Origin: an uncultured Clostridia bacterium
Lineage (GTDB): Bacteria; Bacillota; Clostridia; Christensenellales; Borkfalkiaceae
Assembly: GCA_934278995.1 (NCBI GenBank)
Contig: CAKQWM010000001.1
Coordinates: forward strand, 310,001-374,000
DNA length: 64,000 bases
Direction: 5' to 3'
Position numbers and translations under genes: made by a program. The notes beneath the pieces were generated by a model. It saw only the letters and a program-made list of their open reading frames with translations. It did no database searches and was not told the DNA's origin. Positions 1 through 9,300 of the stretch are shown here, one piece after another (positions within the stretch are counted from its first letter, which is position 1; each line of letters starts with the position of its first letter).

Positions 1-51
1 TCACTGCTAAACGGAAATAGCAATCTGGCGGGAGGATACCTGTATTGTTAA
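1..51 (+). CDS. 3' end of an upstream phage gene (partial)
   Basis: Frame 1 is open from the window edge to a TAA at 49-51 and encodes a 16-residue tail rich in Asn, Gly and Leu that ends in Tyr-Cys. It overlaps the TTG start of avd by 7 bases, and it contains the GGAGGA ribosome site (31-36) used by avd, as expected for a translationally coupled phage operon. The product cannot be identified from so little sequence. Confidence 0.5.
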   Translation, partial: SLLNGNSNLAGGYLYC

Positions 52-461
52 AAGTAAACGAACGCAACCCTAAGGAAATGGCTGTCATTACAAAAGCGAA
101 AGACCTTATGGAACACAGCTGCAAAATGACGGCAAACACAAACCATTTTCCTAAGAAATACAGGTTTTCGATAGGTGCGAGAATAGAAAACATCGCTATC
201 GACATCTACGAAAACCTTGTCCGAGCAAACGAGTGCGACATTAACGACGCCACCGAAAGACGCTCCAGATACGAGTGCCAGAAAGAGGCGATAGTGTCGT
301 GCAAGCTGCTTAACACAATGATAGAGTTAGCCTACAAACTTAAAACTATCGAACTCGAAATGAAATCGGTAGCATACTGGAGTGGGCTTGTCGTAGAAGT
401 CAAACGAATGACTGCCGCTTGGAGGAATAGCGACAAGCGGAACAGCAGCCATAACGGTTGA
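45..461 (+). CDS. avd: DGR accessory variability determinant (Avd)
   Basis: This 138-residue, mostly helical, basic protein has the Avd pattern: an early FPKKYRF motif (about residues 36-42), alternating helices, and a C-terminal AWRNSD motif close to that of other DGR four-helix-bundle proteins. In known DGRs Avd is a pentameric barrel that binds the reverse transcriptase and template RNA and is needed for cDNA synthesis. The start is TTG at 45, supported by GGAGGA at 31-36 and overlap with the preceding gene; there is no suitable ATG nearby. It lies directly upstream of the template repeat and the reverse transcriptase, the standard avd-TR-RT order. Confidence 0.88.
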   Translation: MLKVNERNPKEMAVITKAKDLMEHSCKMTANTNHFPKKYRFSIGARIENIAIDIYENLVRANECDINDATERRSRYECQKEAIVSCKLLNTMIELAYKLKTIELEMKSVAYWSGLVVEVKRMTAAWRNSDKRNSSHNG

Positions 462-492
462 TTAAGCACATCTCTTAGGGTATGCTCTGCCC

Positions 493-595
493 CTCCTAAC
501 TCGTCGAACTCGTACAATGTTCGCAATGTCAATTCGGACGGTAGTTTGAACAACAACAATGCGTATAACGGTAACAACGGCGTGCGTCCGCTTTG
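493..595 (+). repeat. DGR template repeat (TR)
   Basis: This 103-base non-coding segment between avd and the reverse transcriptase aligns without gaps to 2457-2559 in the target gene. It holds 28 adenines, 14 of which are replaced in the target copy (by G, T or C). Of the 75 other positions only one differs (T501 to G2465). If read in the target frame it is full of AAC and AAT codons, the usual TR design that lets adenine mutagenesis reach many amino acids. The last 17 bases (579-595) contain no adenine and are identical in both copies, fitting an initiation-of-mutagenic-homology (IMH) region. Confidence 0.95.
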
Positions 596-663
596 GTGGT
601 ATAAAGTCAGACCGAGTAGCTATATTTGGGCGAAAGCAGCACTCCACCAATCAAAGGAGAGCA

Positions 664-682
664 TATCCTTTCCGAAAGGATA
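664..682 (+). ncRNA. Hairpin in the TR-RT spacer RNA
   Basis: A perfect 8-bp stem (664-671 with 675-682) closes a 3-base loop about 70 bases 3' of the template repeat and 70 bases before the RT start. In the Bordetella phage DGR, sequence 3' of TR is a required structured part of the RNA that primes and positions cDNA synthesis. This hairpin may play that role. The structure is seen; the role is inferred. Confidence 0.45.
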
Positions 683-750
683 AATACAAGATTATCGACG
701 CAAAGGCATTTTCGTAAGAAAAGGCAATAGCTATATGCGATAAGGAATTT

Positions 751-1845
751 TTGAAATCTATGCAGGAATACGAAAAGATTTACGATTTAGAGAATCTCTA
801 TGCTGCGTATCTCAAGGCTCGTAGAGGCAAGCGTTGGAAAGACGCTGCCGTCAAATTCGAGATAAACCTACTTGAGGCGTTGCTACTGCTAAAGAGACAG
901 CTTATTACGAAGACCTACACGCTGTCTCCGTATAACGTTTTCAAGGTCTACGAACCAAAGGAACGGCTTGTTATGAGTAACAGTTATAAAGACAAAGTCG
1001 TCCAACACTCGCTCTGCGACAACGTATTAGAGCCGATTTTAACGAAATCGTTTATAACCGACAATTATGCCTCGCAGGTTGGCAAAGGCACGGACTTTGG
1101 GCTACAACGTTTGAAATACTTTTTGTTGCAGTATTATCGCCAGAACGGCACAGCAGAGGGCTGGGTACTCAAGTGCGATATCAGAAAGTATTTCTACAAC
1201 ATAGACCACGAGATTCTCAAAAAGAAATTGAGACGGTTTATATCCTGCCCAGATACTCTCTGGCTGTGCGATATGATAATCGACAGCACGGAGGGAAAGG
1301 TTGGAATACCGATAGGAAATCAGAGCTCGCAACTTTTCGCTTTGCTTTACCTGAACGGGTTAGACCATTACGTAAAAGAAAAGCTCGGAATCAAGATGTA
1401 TGGCAGATATATGGACGATTTTTATCTTGTTCATAAAGACAAAGCCGTGCTGCAAAATTGCCTCGTTAAAATACGGGCTTTCGTAAAAGATTTAGGGCTT
1501 GAGCTTAACGAAAAGACAAATATCTTTCCTTTGCGTAACGGAATTGACTTCCTCGGGTTCCACACCTACCTGACAGACACAGGTAAGGTTATTATGAAAC
1601 TCAGGAGCGATAAAAAGCACAAAATACGCCGAAAGTTCCGAAAAATGAAACGGCTGAACGAACAAGGTAAATTGCCTATGGAGCGTATAGAGTGCTCGTG
1701 GCAAAGCACAGTCGGACATATGTCCCGAGGCAACTGCCACCACTTGCTGAAAGAAATAGAATCTTACTATAACGAATTATTCCCAAAGGAGGAAAAAGCA
1801 AAAAATGGCAACACTCGGCAGCCTTGCGATAGGCTCAAAAATTAA
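751..1845 (+). CDS. DGR reverse transcriptase
   Basis: The 364-residue protein is a group II intron-like reverse transcriptase of the DGR clade. The polymerase Asp of motif A is about residue 143 (LKCDIRKYF), the YMDD box is 220-223, and the clade-specific IGNQSSQ motif (188-194, matching [ILV]GxxxSQ) separates it from retron and intron enzymes. It copies the TR RNA into adenine-mutated cDNA. Start choice is uncertain: AAGGA at 742-746 lies 4 bases before TTG 751 and 13 before ATG 760. The 3' end overlaps the target gene start by 41 bases, so both are probably translated from one mRNA. Confidence 0.95.
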   Translation: MKSMQEYEKIYDLENLYAAYLKARRGKRWKDAAVKFEINLLEALLLLKRQLITKTYTLSPYNVFKVYEPKERLVMSNSYKDKVVQHSLCDNVLEPILTKSFITDNYASQVGKGTDFGLQRLKYFLLQYYRQNGTAEGWVLKCDIRKYFYNIDHEILKKKLRRFISCPDTLWLCDMIIDSTEGKVGIPIGNQSSQLFALLYLNGLDHYVKEKLGIKMYGRYMDDFYLVHKDKAVLQNCLVKIRAFVKDLGLELNEKTNIFPLRNGIDFLGFHTYLTDTGKVIMKLRSDKKHKIRRKFRKMKRLNEQGKLPMERIECSWQSTVGHMSRGNCHHLLKEIESYYNELFPKEEKAKNGNTRQPCDRLKN

Positions 1846-3544
1846 AATATCGCACTCCGTTTTGGGAGACATCATTTTTCTTAAGGCGGATAAAGACCAC
1901 GGCGGTTATCCCGAGAACTCGACGACGCTCATAACCGAGAAGATTATCCTCTTGCGTGCCTTTGACGCAAAAGAGCCGAATAATAGCGACGGCAACCGTA
2001 AAAATTATGGAAACAATAAATATTCCGTTTCCAACCTCGACCAGTGGCTCAATTCTACTGCGTCGGCAGGACAATGGTATTCCGCAAGGCATTCCGCAGA
2101 CCAAGCTCCCAATAACGCAAACGTGTGGAATAACTACAATGAATACGACCAAGACGCAGGCTTTTTGGCTGGTTTTGACGACGCCTTTGTGGCAGCTATA
2201 AAGGATACGACGCTTAAAGTCGCCCTGAACACTGTTACCGACGGCGGCAGTTATGAATCTGTTGTAAGAAAATTTTTCTTACCGTCCAGAGCTGAACTGT
2301 TCGGAGCTGCAGAAAACAGTGTTATGGAGGGTAGCCTCCTATCGTATTTTTCGGCAAATACCAACGATATAAGAAAGGCTCAAATTTCTGCTTATGCTGC
2401 AGCTCACAGCGAATATTCTGTCACGGCAGGCAACAACTGGTATTACTGGCTTAGAACTCCTTACGCGTCGTACTCGTGCCGTGTTCGCAGTGTCATTTCG
2501 GACGGTAGTTTGGACAGCAACTATGCGTATTTCGGTAACCGCGGCGTGCGTCCGCTTTGTAATCTGGACTCTGGAATCTCTGTCTCCGATTCGACCGACT
2601 CGGGCGGTTGTTATACACTCAACTTAGATACGGGGCTGTCGGCTCCTGAAATCTCGGTATCCAACCCGATATACAGTCAACCGACGCAAGAAACAGGCGG
2701 AATCGAGGGCGGCACGGCAATAATAACGTGGACTGAGGTCGGCAATACGACGAGCTATGTTTTGGAACGCAGCGTCAACAACGGTGCGTTTGCTCAGATA
2801 TATAGCGGCACGGCAAGAAGTTACACCGAAAACGTGCTCAGCTCGTATCAAAGCTTGCAATACAGGGTCAAATCGGTAAACGCCGAAGAGGAATCGGACT
2901 ATGCGACGTCGCCCGTTTACGTCGTTCAGGATAACTTTCCTCCGTTTATATCAGGCGACGAAAGCAACCTCGGAGAAAAACCGACGAGATTTTCGTATAG
3001 TTACACGATTTACGACGGAGACGACGCAAATATTACCGTTAAGGAGTATCTGAACTCTACACTACTCAGAACGTATCAGGCGGCAGCAGGGCAACAGCAA
3101 ACGTTTGAGATAACGTCGGCACAGTGGGGAGCTATCGCCGTAGGCGACAATTACATCAAAATCGTTGCGTCGGACGAGGCGGCGACGGTAACGCAAACGA
3201 AACACTTTACTAAAAGTGCAGGTGTTCTCGAACTCGAATACTCTCCAACAGGAAATATTGCCGTGCAACCGAAAGCAATAAACGTCGAACTTGACCTTAT
3301 AAAACCGTTTGCAGCTGGTTTGCAGGTGCTTGCGTGCAACAATGGTAATGATACGCAGCCAGTCTGGGACGACATTACAACGGCTGTCAGAGCGAATATC
3401 AACCACGTATTCACAAACGGAACCAAGCAGCAGGGTGTAACCTACTGGAAAGTTATTCTGAAAATCGTGGTTATGCGAAACGATACCGAGGGAGACATTA
3501 AACTCGGCGGCGTAAAATGCGTACTCGACGCCAAAGTCGAATAA
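1805..3544 (+). CDS. DGR target protein with C-type-lectin-like domain (phage tail/receptor-binding candidate)
   Basis: The 579-residue product has an N-terminal domain (about 1-270) of the DUF6273/C-type-lectin-like kind found in many DGR targets, with YWLRTP before and GVRPL within the end of the variable stretch. Codons 219-252 are the variable repeat. A fibronectin-III-like domain follows (about 292-377), then an Ig-like domain and a beta-rich C-terminus. There is no signal peptide, consistent with a virion protein. AAAGGAGG at 1785-1792 precedes ATG 1805. The RT-before-target order, with overlap, is less common than target-first cassettes. A tail-tip adhesin that switches host receptor is the likely role, inferred from position and domains. 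Confidence 0.85.
   Translation: MATLGSLAIGSKIKISHSVLGDIIFLKADKDHGGYPENSTTLITEKIILLRAFDAKEPNNSDGNRKNYGNNKYSVSNLDQWLNSTASAGQWYSARHSADQAPNNANVWNNYNEYDQDAGFLAGFDDAFVAAIKDTTLKVALNTVTDGGSYESVVRKFFLPSRAELFGAAENSVMEGSLLSYFSANTNDIRKAQISAYAAAHSEYSVTAGNNWYYWLRTPYASYSCRVRSVISDGSLDSNYAYFGNRGVRPLCNLDSGISVSDSTDSGGCYTLNLDTGLSAPEISVSNPIYSQPTQETGGIEGGTAIITWTEVGNTTSYVLERSVNNGAFAQIYSGTARSYTENVLSSYQSLQYRVKSVNAEEESDYATSPVYVVQDNFPPFISGDESNLGEKPTRFSYSYTIYDGDDANITVKEYLNSTLLRTYQAAAGQQQTFEITSAQWGAIAVGDNYIKIVASDEAATVTQTKHFTKSAGVLELEYSPTGNIAVQPKAINVELDLIKPFAAGLQVLACNNGNDTQPVWDDITTAVRANINHVFTNGTKQQGVTYWKVILKIVVMRNDTEGDIKLGGVKCVLDAKVE
2457..2559 (+). repeat. DGR variable repeat (VR)
   Basis: This is the recipient copy of the template at 493-595, offset by 1964 bases. 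Twelve codons carry adenine-derived changes, for example template Asn codons now reading Tyr, Arg, Ser, Ile, Asp and Phe, and one Tyr codon now Cys. The only non-adenine difference (2465) is near the left border, so the true VR may begin at about 2466. The 3' 17 bases (2543-2559) are identical to the template and serve as the likely IMH. No stop codon arises. Confidence 0.95.
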
Positions 3545-3554
3545 AGGAGCGGAT

Positions 3555-4019
3555 ATGAAAATGGAATACAAAATTTTGAGAGACTTCAAAAAAGGCATAC
3601 TCTTAACAAGACAGCCAGAAATCGTTTCGGACGAATTGATTATTACCTTTTCGGACGCTCCCGACGACGCTGTAGCTATTTTTGAGAGTTACGCAACGGG
3701 AGACTCAATTTACAGAACGCTGCAGGATAAAACTTGCAGCGTGCCTGTAGAGTTCCTAAAGGGCGAAATAAACGTAGCTGTTACCGTTATGAACGGCAAG
3801 ACGTCAACGCCCGTATTTGTCTGCGAAGAGCTAAAAACAGAACCTGTAGCTGGTTCTGGAGTGCTTGTCGCTCCAAACGACGGCGATTTGCCGAAAATCG
3901 TCGCCGAAATACAGCTCGATATGCAGAAGATAAAAACGGAATTACAAACTGTAGCTGAAAAATATTCGGAGCTTGAAGAGAAAATCGCAAAGCTGCTTGA
4001 GGGATACGATATTACGTAA
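3555..4019 (+). CDS. Phage tail-region protein with C-terminal coiled coil
   Basis: The 154-residue protein begins with a beta-rich domain (about 1-100), then a Pro/Gly hinge and a heptad-rich helix (about 112-150, with Leu, Ile and Val spaced by 3 or 4). That layout resembles small baseplate or fibre-attachment proteins such as BppU N-terminal domains, but I do not recognise the family. It starts 10 bases after the DGR target stop with AAAGGAG at 3543-3549, so it is part of the same operon and may trimerise with, or anchor, the target protein. Confidence 0.6.
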   Translation: MKMEYKILRDFKKGILLTRQPEIVSDELIITFSDAPDDAVAIFESYATGDSIYRTLQDKTCSVPVEFLKGEINVAVTVMNGKTSTPVFVCEELKTEPVAGSGVLVAPNDGDLPKIVAEIQLDMQKIKTELQTVAEKYSELEEKIAKLLEGYDIT

Positions 4020-4033
4020 CTTGGAGGTTATTT

Positions 4034-4900
4034 ATGAAAAAAAGACTTATCTTTGCACTTATGTGCTGCTTTATGGTTTTGTCTCTCTCTTTCGTGCTTT
4101 GCGGTTTTACCACGGCAAACGTCGCTCACGCAGAAGAGGCAGCGACGCCGCTTGTAATAGGCGAAACTTATACGTTCTCCGACGACGGCGGCGAATACTC
4201 GGCAATGATTTTATCCGAAACGGAATATAAACTGCACGCTGTTCACGGTTCGGAGGAAATCGAATATAAAGGCTCCTATACATACCTCGACGGCATACTT
4301 ACGTTGTCTGCAATGGGCAAAGAGCTCGGACGATTCTATATACAAGGCTCGAATCTTGTTAAGGTAGTCGAAAGTGACGTCACGCCGCCCGAAAATCATA
4401 CTTTTCTCGGTAGAGTACAGGAGTGGCTTGAAAATAACTATATTGCCCTCGCAACCACCGTAGGCGACATCGTATTATTTATAGTATTTCTTGTAAACTT
4501 TATTAAAAGTAAGAAGAATATGCTTGGTCTTTCCCGTGACGTCAAATTTACATCAAATGCTCAGTCCGACGTTGTTGACGTTGTAAACAATCTTATCGAG
4601 GGCTACAACAAAATCGAGACCGAGTTTGCAGCATATAAGAAGAATGAGACGCAGAACTATGAGGCGGTCGGTGCGGTTATCGTTCAGACGCAGGCAATTC
4701 TCAAAATACTCATTACCGTATATGCGAACTCGAAGAATTTACCTCAGGGGGTAAAAGACCTTGTAAATCTGGCGTATGCAGATTCTCTCAAAAAACTCGG
4801 GGACGTGCCTGCATTGAAAGAATCGGTAGAACAGGCGTCGGCATTGCTTGAATCGGCAAACGCAACACCTGCCGTAGAGGAAAATAAAACGGAGGGATAA
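4034..4900 (+). CDS. Secreted/membrane phage protein: signal peptide, beta domain, one TM, coiled coil
   Basis: Residues 1-34 form a clear signal peptide ending AHAEEA. A small beta domain follows (about 35-115), then one transmembrane helix (about 135-157) and a long charged helical tail (about 165-288) rich in Ala, Glu and Lys. GGAGG lies 8 bases before ATG 4034. The topology would display the beta domain outside the cell and the helix inside. Function is unknown. In this position, between tail and membrane genes, candidates are a spanin-like or host-surface-modifying (superinfection) factor; neither is supported by a recognised motif. Confidence 0.6.
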   Translation: MKKRLIFALMCCFMVLSLSFVLCGFTTANVAHAEEAATPLVIGETYTFSDDGGEYSAMILSETEYKLHAVHGSEEIEYKGSYTYLDGILTLSAMGKELGRFYIQGSNLVKVVESDVTPPENHTFLGRVQEWLENNYIALATTVGDIVLFIVFLVNFIKSKKNMLGLSRDVKFTSNAQSDVVDVVNNLIEGYNKIETEFAAYKKNETQNYEAVGAVIVQTQAILKILITVYANSKNLPQGVKDLVNLAYADSLKKLGDVPALKESVEQASALLESANATPAVEENKTEG

Positions 4901-4903
4901 GCT

Positions 4904-5302
4904 ATGAAAAATGCCACGAAAGGCAAAATCTTAAAAGCCGTTGCTGTCGGTATCGACGTGGCGGCTCCGCTTGGTGCAACGCTTTCTCAGTTTCCTATCT
5001 GGGTTGAAAAAAGCTCCGCAGCGACGGTTTCTGGTCTTTTCTTGGTGTTTGCATTTCTCTCTGTAATTCCGTTCTTTAACCAGATAAAAAACTGGCTTAA
5101 GTCTCCGTCGGTTCCCGTGCTATTTACGGTTCTTGCCATAATGGCTATATGCTTAAGAAACATTATAGACCAAATGGTAATGATATTTATAATAGGTGCG
5201 GTGGCAAACTGGGGCGGCTCGTTTGTTTATAAAGCAGGCGACGCCGTCGAAAAAAAACCAGACGAAAAGAAAGAAACGTCGGACGACGGTAGTGAGGTAT
5301 AA
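4904..5302 (+). CDS. Small polytopic membrane protein, holin-like by position
   Basis: The 132-residue protein has about four hydrophobic segments (roughly 10-32, 37-57, 70-88, 90-110) and a charged Lys/Asp/Glu C-terminal tail. Size, multi-TM build and charged tail fit a phage holin, and it follows the tail genes, but no lysin is adjacent in the window and no family motif is recognised. It starts 3 bases after the preceding stop, so the two are probably coupled. Confidence 0.55.
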   Translation: MKNATKGKILKAVAVGIDVAAPLGATLSQFPIWVEKSSAATVSGLFLVFAFLSVIPFFNQIKNWLKSPSVPVLFTVLAIMAICLRNIIDQMVMIFIIGAVANWGGSFVYKAGDAVEKKPDEKKETSDDGSEV

Positions 5303-5305
5303 CGT

Positions 5306-6289
5306 ATGCAAACAATCAAAAAGGACGATTATGAAAGAACGCCGTCGAGAAGTCTCGGAGCGGCGATAGAAAAAGGCGGAGCGGCTAAAAAGCGGCTCAC
5401 ACGAAGTATTCTCAATAATACTGGAATTTTTGTCGGGTTTTTCCTTGTTTTTGTTGTAATCGTTGTTTTTACAACTGAGATAAATATAACCTCTGTAGAG
5501 TTTTGGGCTCAGCTCGGACTTACGTTTTTTATTTTACTTTTTTGTTCATACTGTATGTATGTAAACTGTTCCGATAGTGGTCTGAAAGCTGGAAGAGTAA
5601 GTGATACGTATCAGGACTGTAAAAACGAATATGAAGAACTTAAAGCTCAAATTATCGAGAGAAAATATCAATCGAGACTGTGCGAGTTCTGTCGCTATTA
5701 TATAGATAGAGAACTTAGGGAGACTCGGACAAACATTCTTAGCGAGGTAGGTATCTCGTATGAAAAATATATCGACAAATACGTCGGCAAAGATAAAAAA
5801 CTGTTGCAAGCAGACGAGAATCTGTCAAAAGCCCAGATAAGAGCAATAATCAGAGCAAACCGCACAAAACCTGTAAGCCTAACGCCAGAAATGATTTTTA
5901 AGCGTGGACGTGGCAACGGGCACCGCTCTCCGCTCGGAATAAAACCTGAAACGAAACGTAGCGTGCACTATGTTGCAAAGTTCATTCGGACAACAATCAC
6001 ATCGCTGCTTACTGGCGTAATTGTTCTCGACGTTATAAAATATCCAACGTGGGCGACATTTGCGGCGTGCTGCTTAAAACTGCTCCCTGTAATACTCAAC
6101 GGCTTTATGGGGTATCGTATGGGCTACGAAAACATAACTGTCGATACGGTCAACTATATGCAAGACCAGAAAGACCTTATGCAGCAGCTCATAGAATACG
6201 CCTCTACGACACCAGAACCTCAACCCGAGGAAATAATCGAGGACGAACCGATTGTCGTTCCTGACGTAAATCTCGCCGTCGAGGCTTAA
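5306..6289 (+). CDS. Phage membrane protein, unknown function
   Basis: The 327-residue protein has two transmembrane helices near the N-terminus (about 42-62 and 73-90), a basic Cys-containing helical middle, a second hydrophobic hairpin (about 225-265) and an acidic Pro/Glu tail. It starts 3 bases after the previous stop and is the last gene before the terminator. No catalytic motif is recognised. With 4034-4900 and 4904-5302 it forms a three-gene membrane module at the prophage edge, a position often used for lysogenic conversion or exclusion genes; that role is only inferred. Confidence 0.55.
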   Translation: MQTIKKDDYERTPSRSLGAAIEKGGAAKKRLTRSILNNTGIFVGFFLVFVVIVVFTTEINITSVEFWAQLGLTFFILLFCSYCMYVNCSDSGLKAGRVSDTYQDCKNEYEELKAQIIERKYQSRLCEFCRYYIDRELRETRTNILSEVGISYEKYIDKYVGKDKKLLQADENLSKAQIRAIIRANRTKPVSLTPEMIFKRGRGNGHRSPLGIKPETKRSVHYVAKFIRTTITSLLTGVIVLDVIKYPTWATFAACCLKLLPVILNGFMGYRMGYENITVDTVNYMQDQKDLMQQLIEYASTTPEPQPEEIIEDEPIVVPDVNLAVEA

Positions 6290-6304
6290 CATTATAATAT
6301 AAAT

Positions 6305-6343
6305 AAAAGATAGGACACGATTTTACTCAATGTCCTATCTTTT
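6305..6343 (+). terminator. Strong intrinsic terminator of the phage operon
   Basis: A perfect 13-bp stem (6305-6317 with 6331-6343) closes a 13-base loop and is followed by a T-run on the plus strand. The left arm starts in an A-run, so it could also work on the minus strand. It lies 15 bases after the last phage stop codon. Confidence 0.9.
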
Positions 6344-6385
6344 TCTTATAGATAACCCAAACACCGAAATATTCCTTTCGGATAA

Positions 6386-9300
6386 AAATGTGGTTCAAAT
6401 TTATTCTCGCTCTCTCCCGTCAAATACGTGGCAAACGCGTTGGACGTACTGTTTGGTTTAGCAAAATCCGACGTTGACGTAACCTTAAAAGACGTAGAAA
6501 ATACTTTAAGACTTATCGCCGAAAAATTAAACGGACTCGTGGGTAAAACCGATCCTTCAAAAGCGTTAACCGCGATTCTGAACGCTTTGTTTGAAACCCA
6601 AACCGCAGACGACGGCACGGTTACGTACACCCTCGACTTCGATAAACTTAAAGCGATGATTTCAAAAGTCGGCGCAATGACCGTTTCCGAAGCCATTGAC
6701 GAAGCCGCCGAGCCGGGTACGGCAAACGCAATCAAAAATTTGATTAAAGCCGTTCCTTCCTACACGGTAAACGAACTTATCGGGCTTATGAACGGAATAC
6801 TTGCCGAATACGAAGTCGATTTGAAAGACGTTTACGATATTATCGAATTTTTGGCGTTAAAATTAGGCGGAACCGAAATTGACGTAAACGAAATGCTTAA
6901 AGGCTTCGGACCTATGACGGTTACCGAGGTCGTTGCAAAGATGAACGGCGTTACTGAAGAAGAAGCCGCTCAAATGCTCTCAAATCTGACCTCCTCCGTT
7001 ACGTCGTCCATGGATAACGTAACCATAGCCGATCTTGCCGATATGATTTATCGGAAAGCAACTTCCGACGGAGGTTCCAAAGGCGAAAACAGCGAAGGAA
7101 CGGAAGGAACGGATGCTCCCGAAAAGATTGCCTTTATCGATATGGTTCTTGGCATGATAGACCAAATAAAGGCTGTATCCTCAGTTGAAATCAAAGTTAC
7201 CGAAAACGGAACTACCGCAACCGTCAAAGTTGCCGATTACGAAATTTATATCGGTACCGATATGACCGAAGGCATTACCTTAAAAGGCGTATTTACGATG
7301 ACCGAACAAGTTATGGCGGAAGTAGCGTTAGCCGTAAAACAAAACGGTTTCGGTTTGTCGGTTGCCGCAATGAATTATTACGCCGACGCATCTTACGATA
7401 AAGCGCAAGGCGTCTTTACCGCTTTGGTCGGAATGAACGTTGCCTCCGAAGGCGAAGACGGAAACCCCGTATTTACCAAACAGGAAATGGGTAAATTTAT
7501 CGTTACGGCGACGGAAGAAGGCGTTAATGCCGTTCTTACCGCTATGGGCGTTAACGTAATAGACCTTAACGCGACGAGCGCCGAAGGTAAATTGGAAGTC
7601 GTTATTCCTATGGGAGAAACTTCTTTACCCGTTAACGTAACCTGGAAAACCGTAAACAAACTTACTACCGTTTTCGTCAACGTAACCATGGGCGAAAACG
7701 TTATGCCCTTCAGATTCGTCGTCGATTTAACGCAAGAAAACGTCTTTAAGGCTGACTTCTCTGCAGGCGCCGTTGACGAAGAAGGGAATTACGCGGAAAT
7801 GCAAAAATTCTTCGACGTAACGGCAAAAGCCTTTACGACGAATAAGGTTAACAACGTCGTTTTAGACTACGCGCTCGACGCAAGAGGGCTTAATATCATT
7901 CTTTCTCAATACGGTTCGTCCAACGAAGACGGAAGTTATCGTTACTCTAACGTCGTTACTCTCGAACAGATAAGACAAAAAATCAATCTTAAGATAAACG
8001 ACGCCGTAACGATTGACGCGGCGATTAAAGACGCTTTGAAAGATTCTCTCAAAGTCTTTAACAAGTTGAATCTGGTTCTGGTAAGCAACGAATCTTCTTA
8101 CGGCTCGGAAAAAGTTTCCTTAACGTATAAAGAAGAGGGAACTATGCAGTATTACGAATACAAGGTTGTAAGCCAAAGAATCTCCGACGTACAGACGAAG
8201 ACGTCGAAAACCTTTATGGGAACTTTGGAAACGACAACCGGAGAAGGCGTTATTCCCGCTAAAAACGGTGTTCCTAAGGCGCAACTTTTGTCTTCCGAAC
8301 CCTATTGCAAAGACTGGTATCGTCTTACGATTACCTTCTTCGGGAAATTCACAACGACCGAAAAGGTCGAAAACGGTTTATTCGTACTCGATGAAAACGG
8401 TCTTTGGGTTGCCGATAACGAAGAAACCGCAACCTCTGCGAAAATCAGCGAGTATTCCGGTTATGATGATAAATACTTAAACGGATATTATAACGTAAAG
8501 ACGGGCGAGTTCGTACGTAATTACGAACACGATTACGAAGTAGTTTCGATTAAGTATTTAAGCGAGTCTAAAAAATGCGACGACGGCGTTGCAATTACTC
8601 AGAAATGCAAAACCTGCGGTAAGATTCACAATTTTAAAACGCACGGACATTACTATAAAGAAGATCGTAAAGAATTTGCAAACTCTTGCGGTATAGTGAT
8701 AATCCGCACAAATACTTGCGTAGCGTGCGGTAAATCCGAAACTTATATCGATTACGAAAAGCACTCCATAACGGAAACCGAATCCGTTCCCATGACGGAA
8801 GAAGAATTAACAGCCGAAAACGTTGCGGGCGCTTATTACGGCGTTAAGAGAACGAAAATGTGCGCCGAATGTAACCTCTATATTACTACGAAAGAATTTT
8901 ACGTTCATACCGAAAAAGGGTGTAACTTATACGTTATAACAAACGTCGGCGAAATCGACCGCGAAACGGGAAAGGTTACTCCTTACGGAGAAGTAACTTA
9001 TACCGAAACCGACCGTCATTATACTAAACAGACTTGGGAACAATGGTATTCCTCTGATGAAAATAAAGACGACGCGGTTGCGAAAAAAGGTCTTGCGCTG
9101 TTTAATGAATTTGCCGAAGCATCCTTGACGATCGACACGATAAATTACCTCTCTTACGATTCCGAAACATGTATCGGTTGCAAACAAAAAGTTTACGAAA
9201 GAGTTGAATTAGAAACCAAAGAAGAAAAAGGTTTATCCTCAAGAGTCAGCGTTTATTACACGGACGGCGAAATAGAATGCTACTACGTTACGATTAGCAC

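Larger units (their letters stand above)
1..6400 (+). mobile_element. Right end of a DGR-carrying prophage
   Basis: All genes from the left edge to about 6289 lie on the plus strand, are tightly packed or overlapping, and resemble the end of a phage late operon: DGR cassette, lectin-fold target, coiled-coil protein, three membrane proteins, then a strong terminator. Beyond the terminator the next reading frame is a host-type giant protein without a start, which suggests the attachment junction lies between about 6344 and 6425. No integrase, lysin or capsid gene is inside the window; the rest must lie to the left. Prophage identity is inferred from gene content. A plasmid or defective element is possible. 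Confidence 0.65.

Noticed and set aside
751..1845. Reverse transcriptase as a retron or group II intron protein
   Set aside because: There is no maturase or endonuclease domain and no msr/msd, while the IGNQSSQ motif and the adjacent Avd, TR and VR define a DGR.
4904..5302. Firm call of holin
   Set aside because: Topology and position fit but no lysin is adjacent and no family motif is visible; it was kept as holin-like only.
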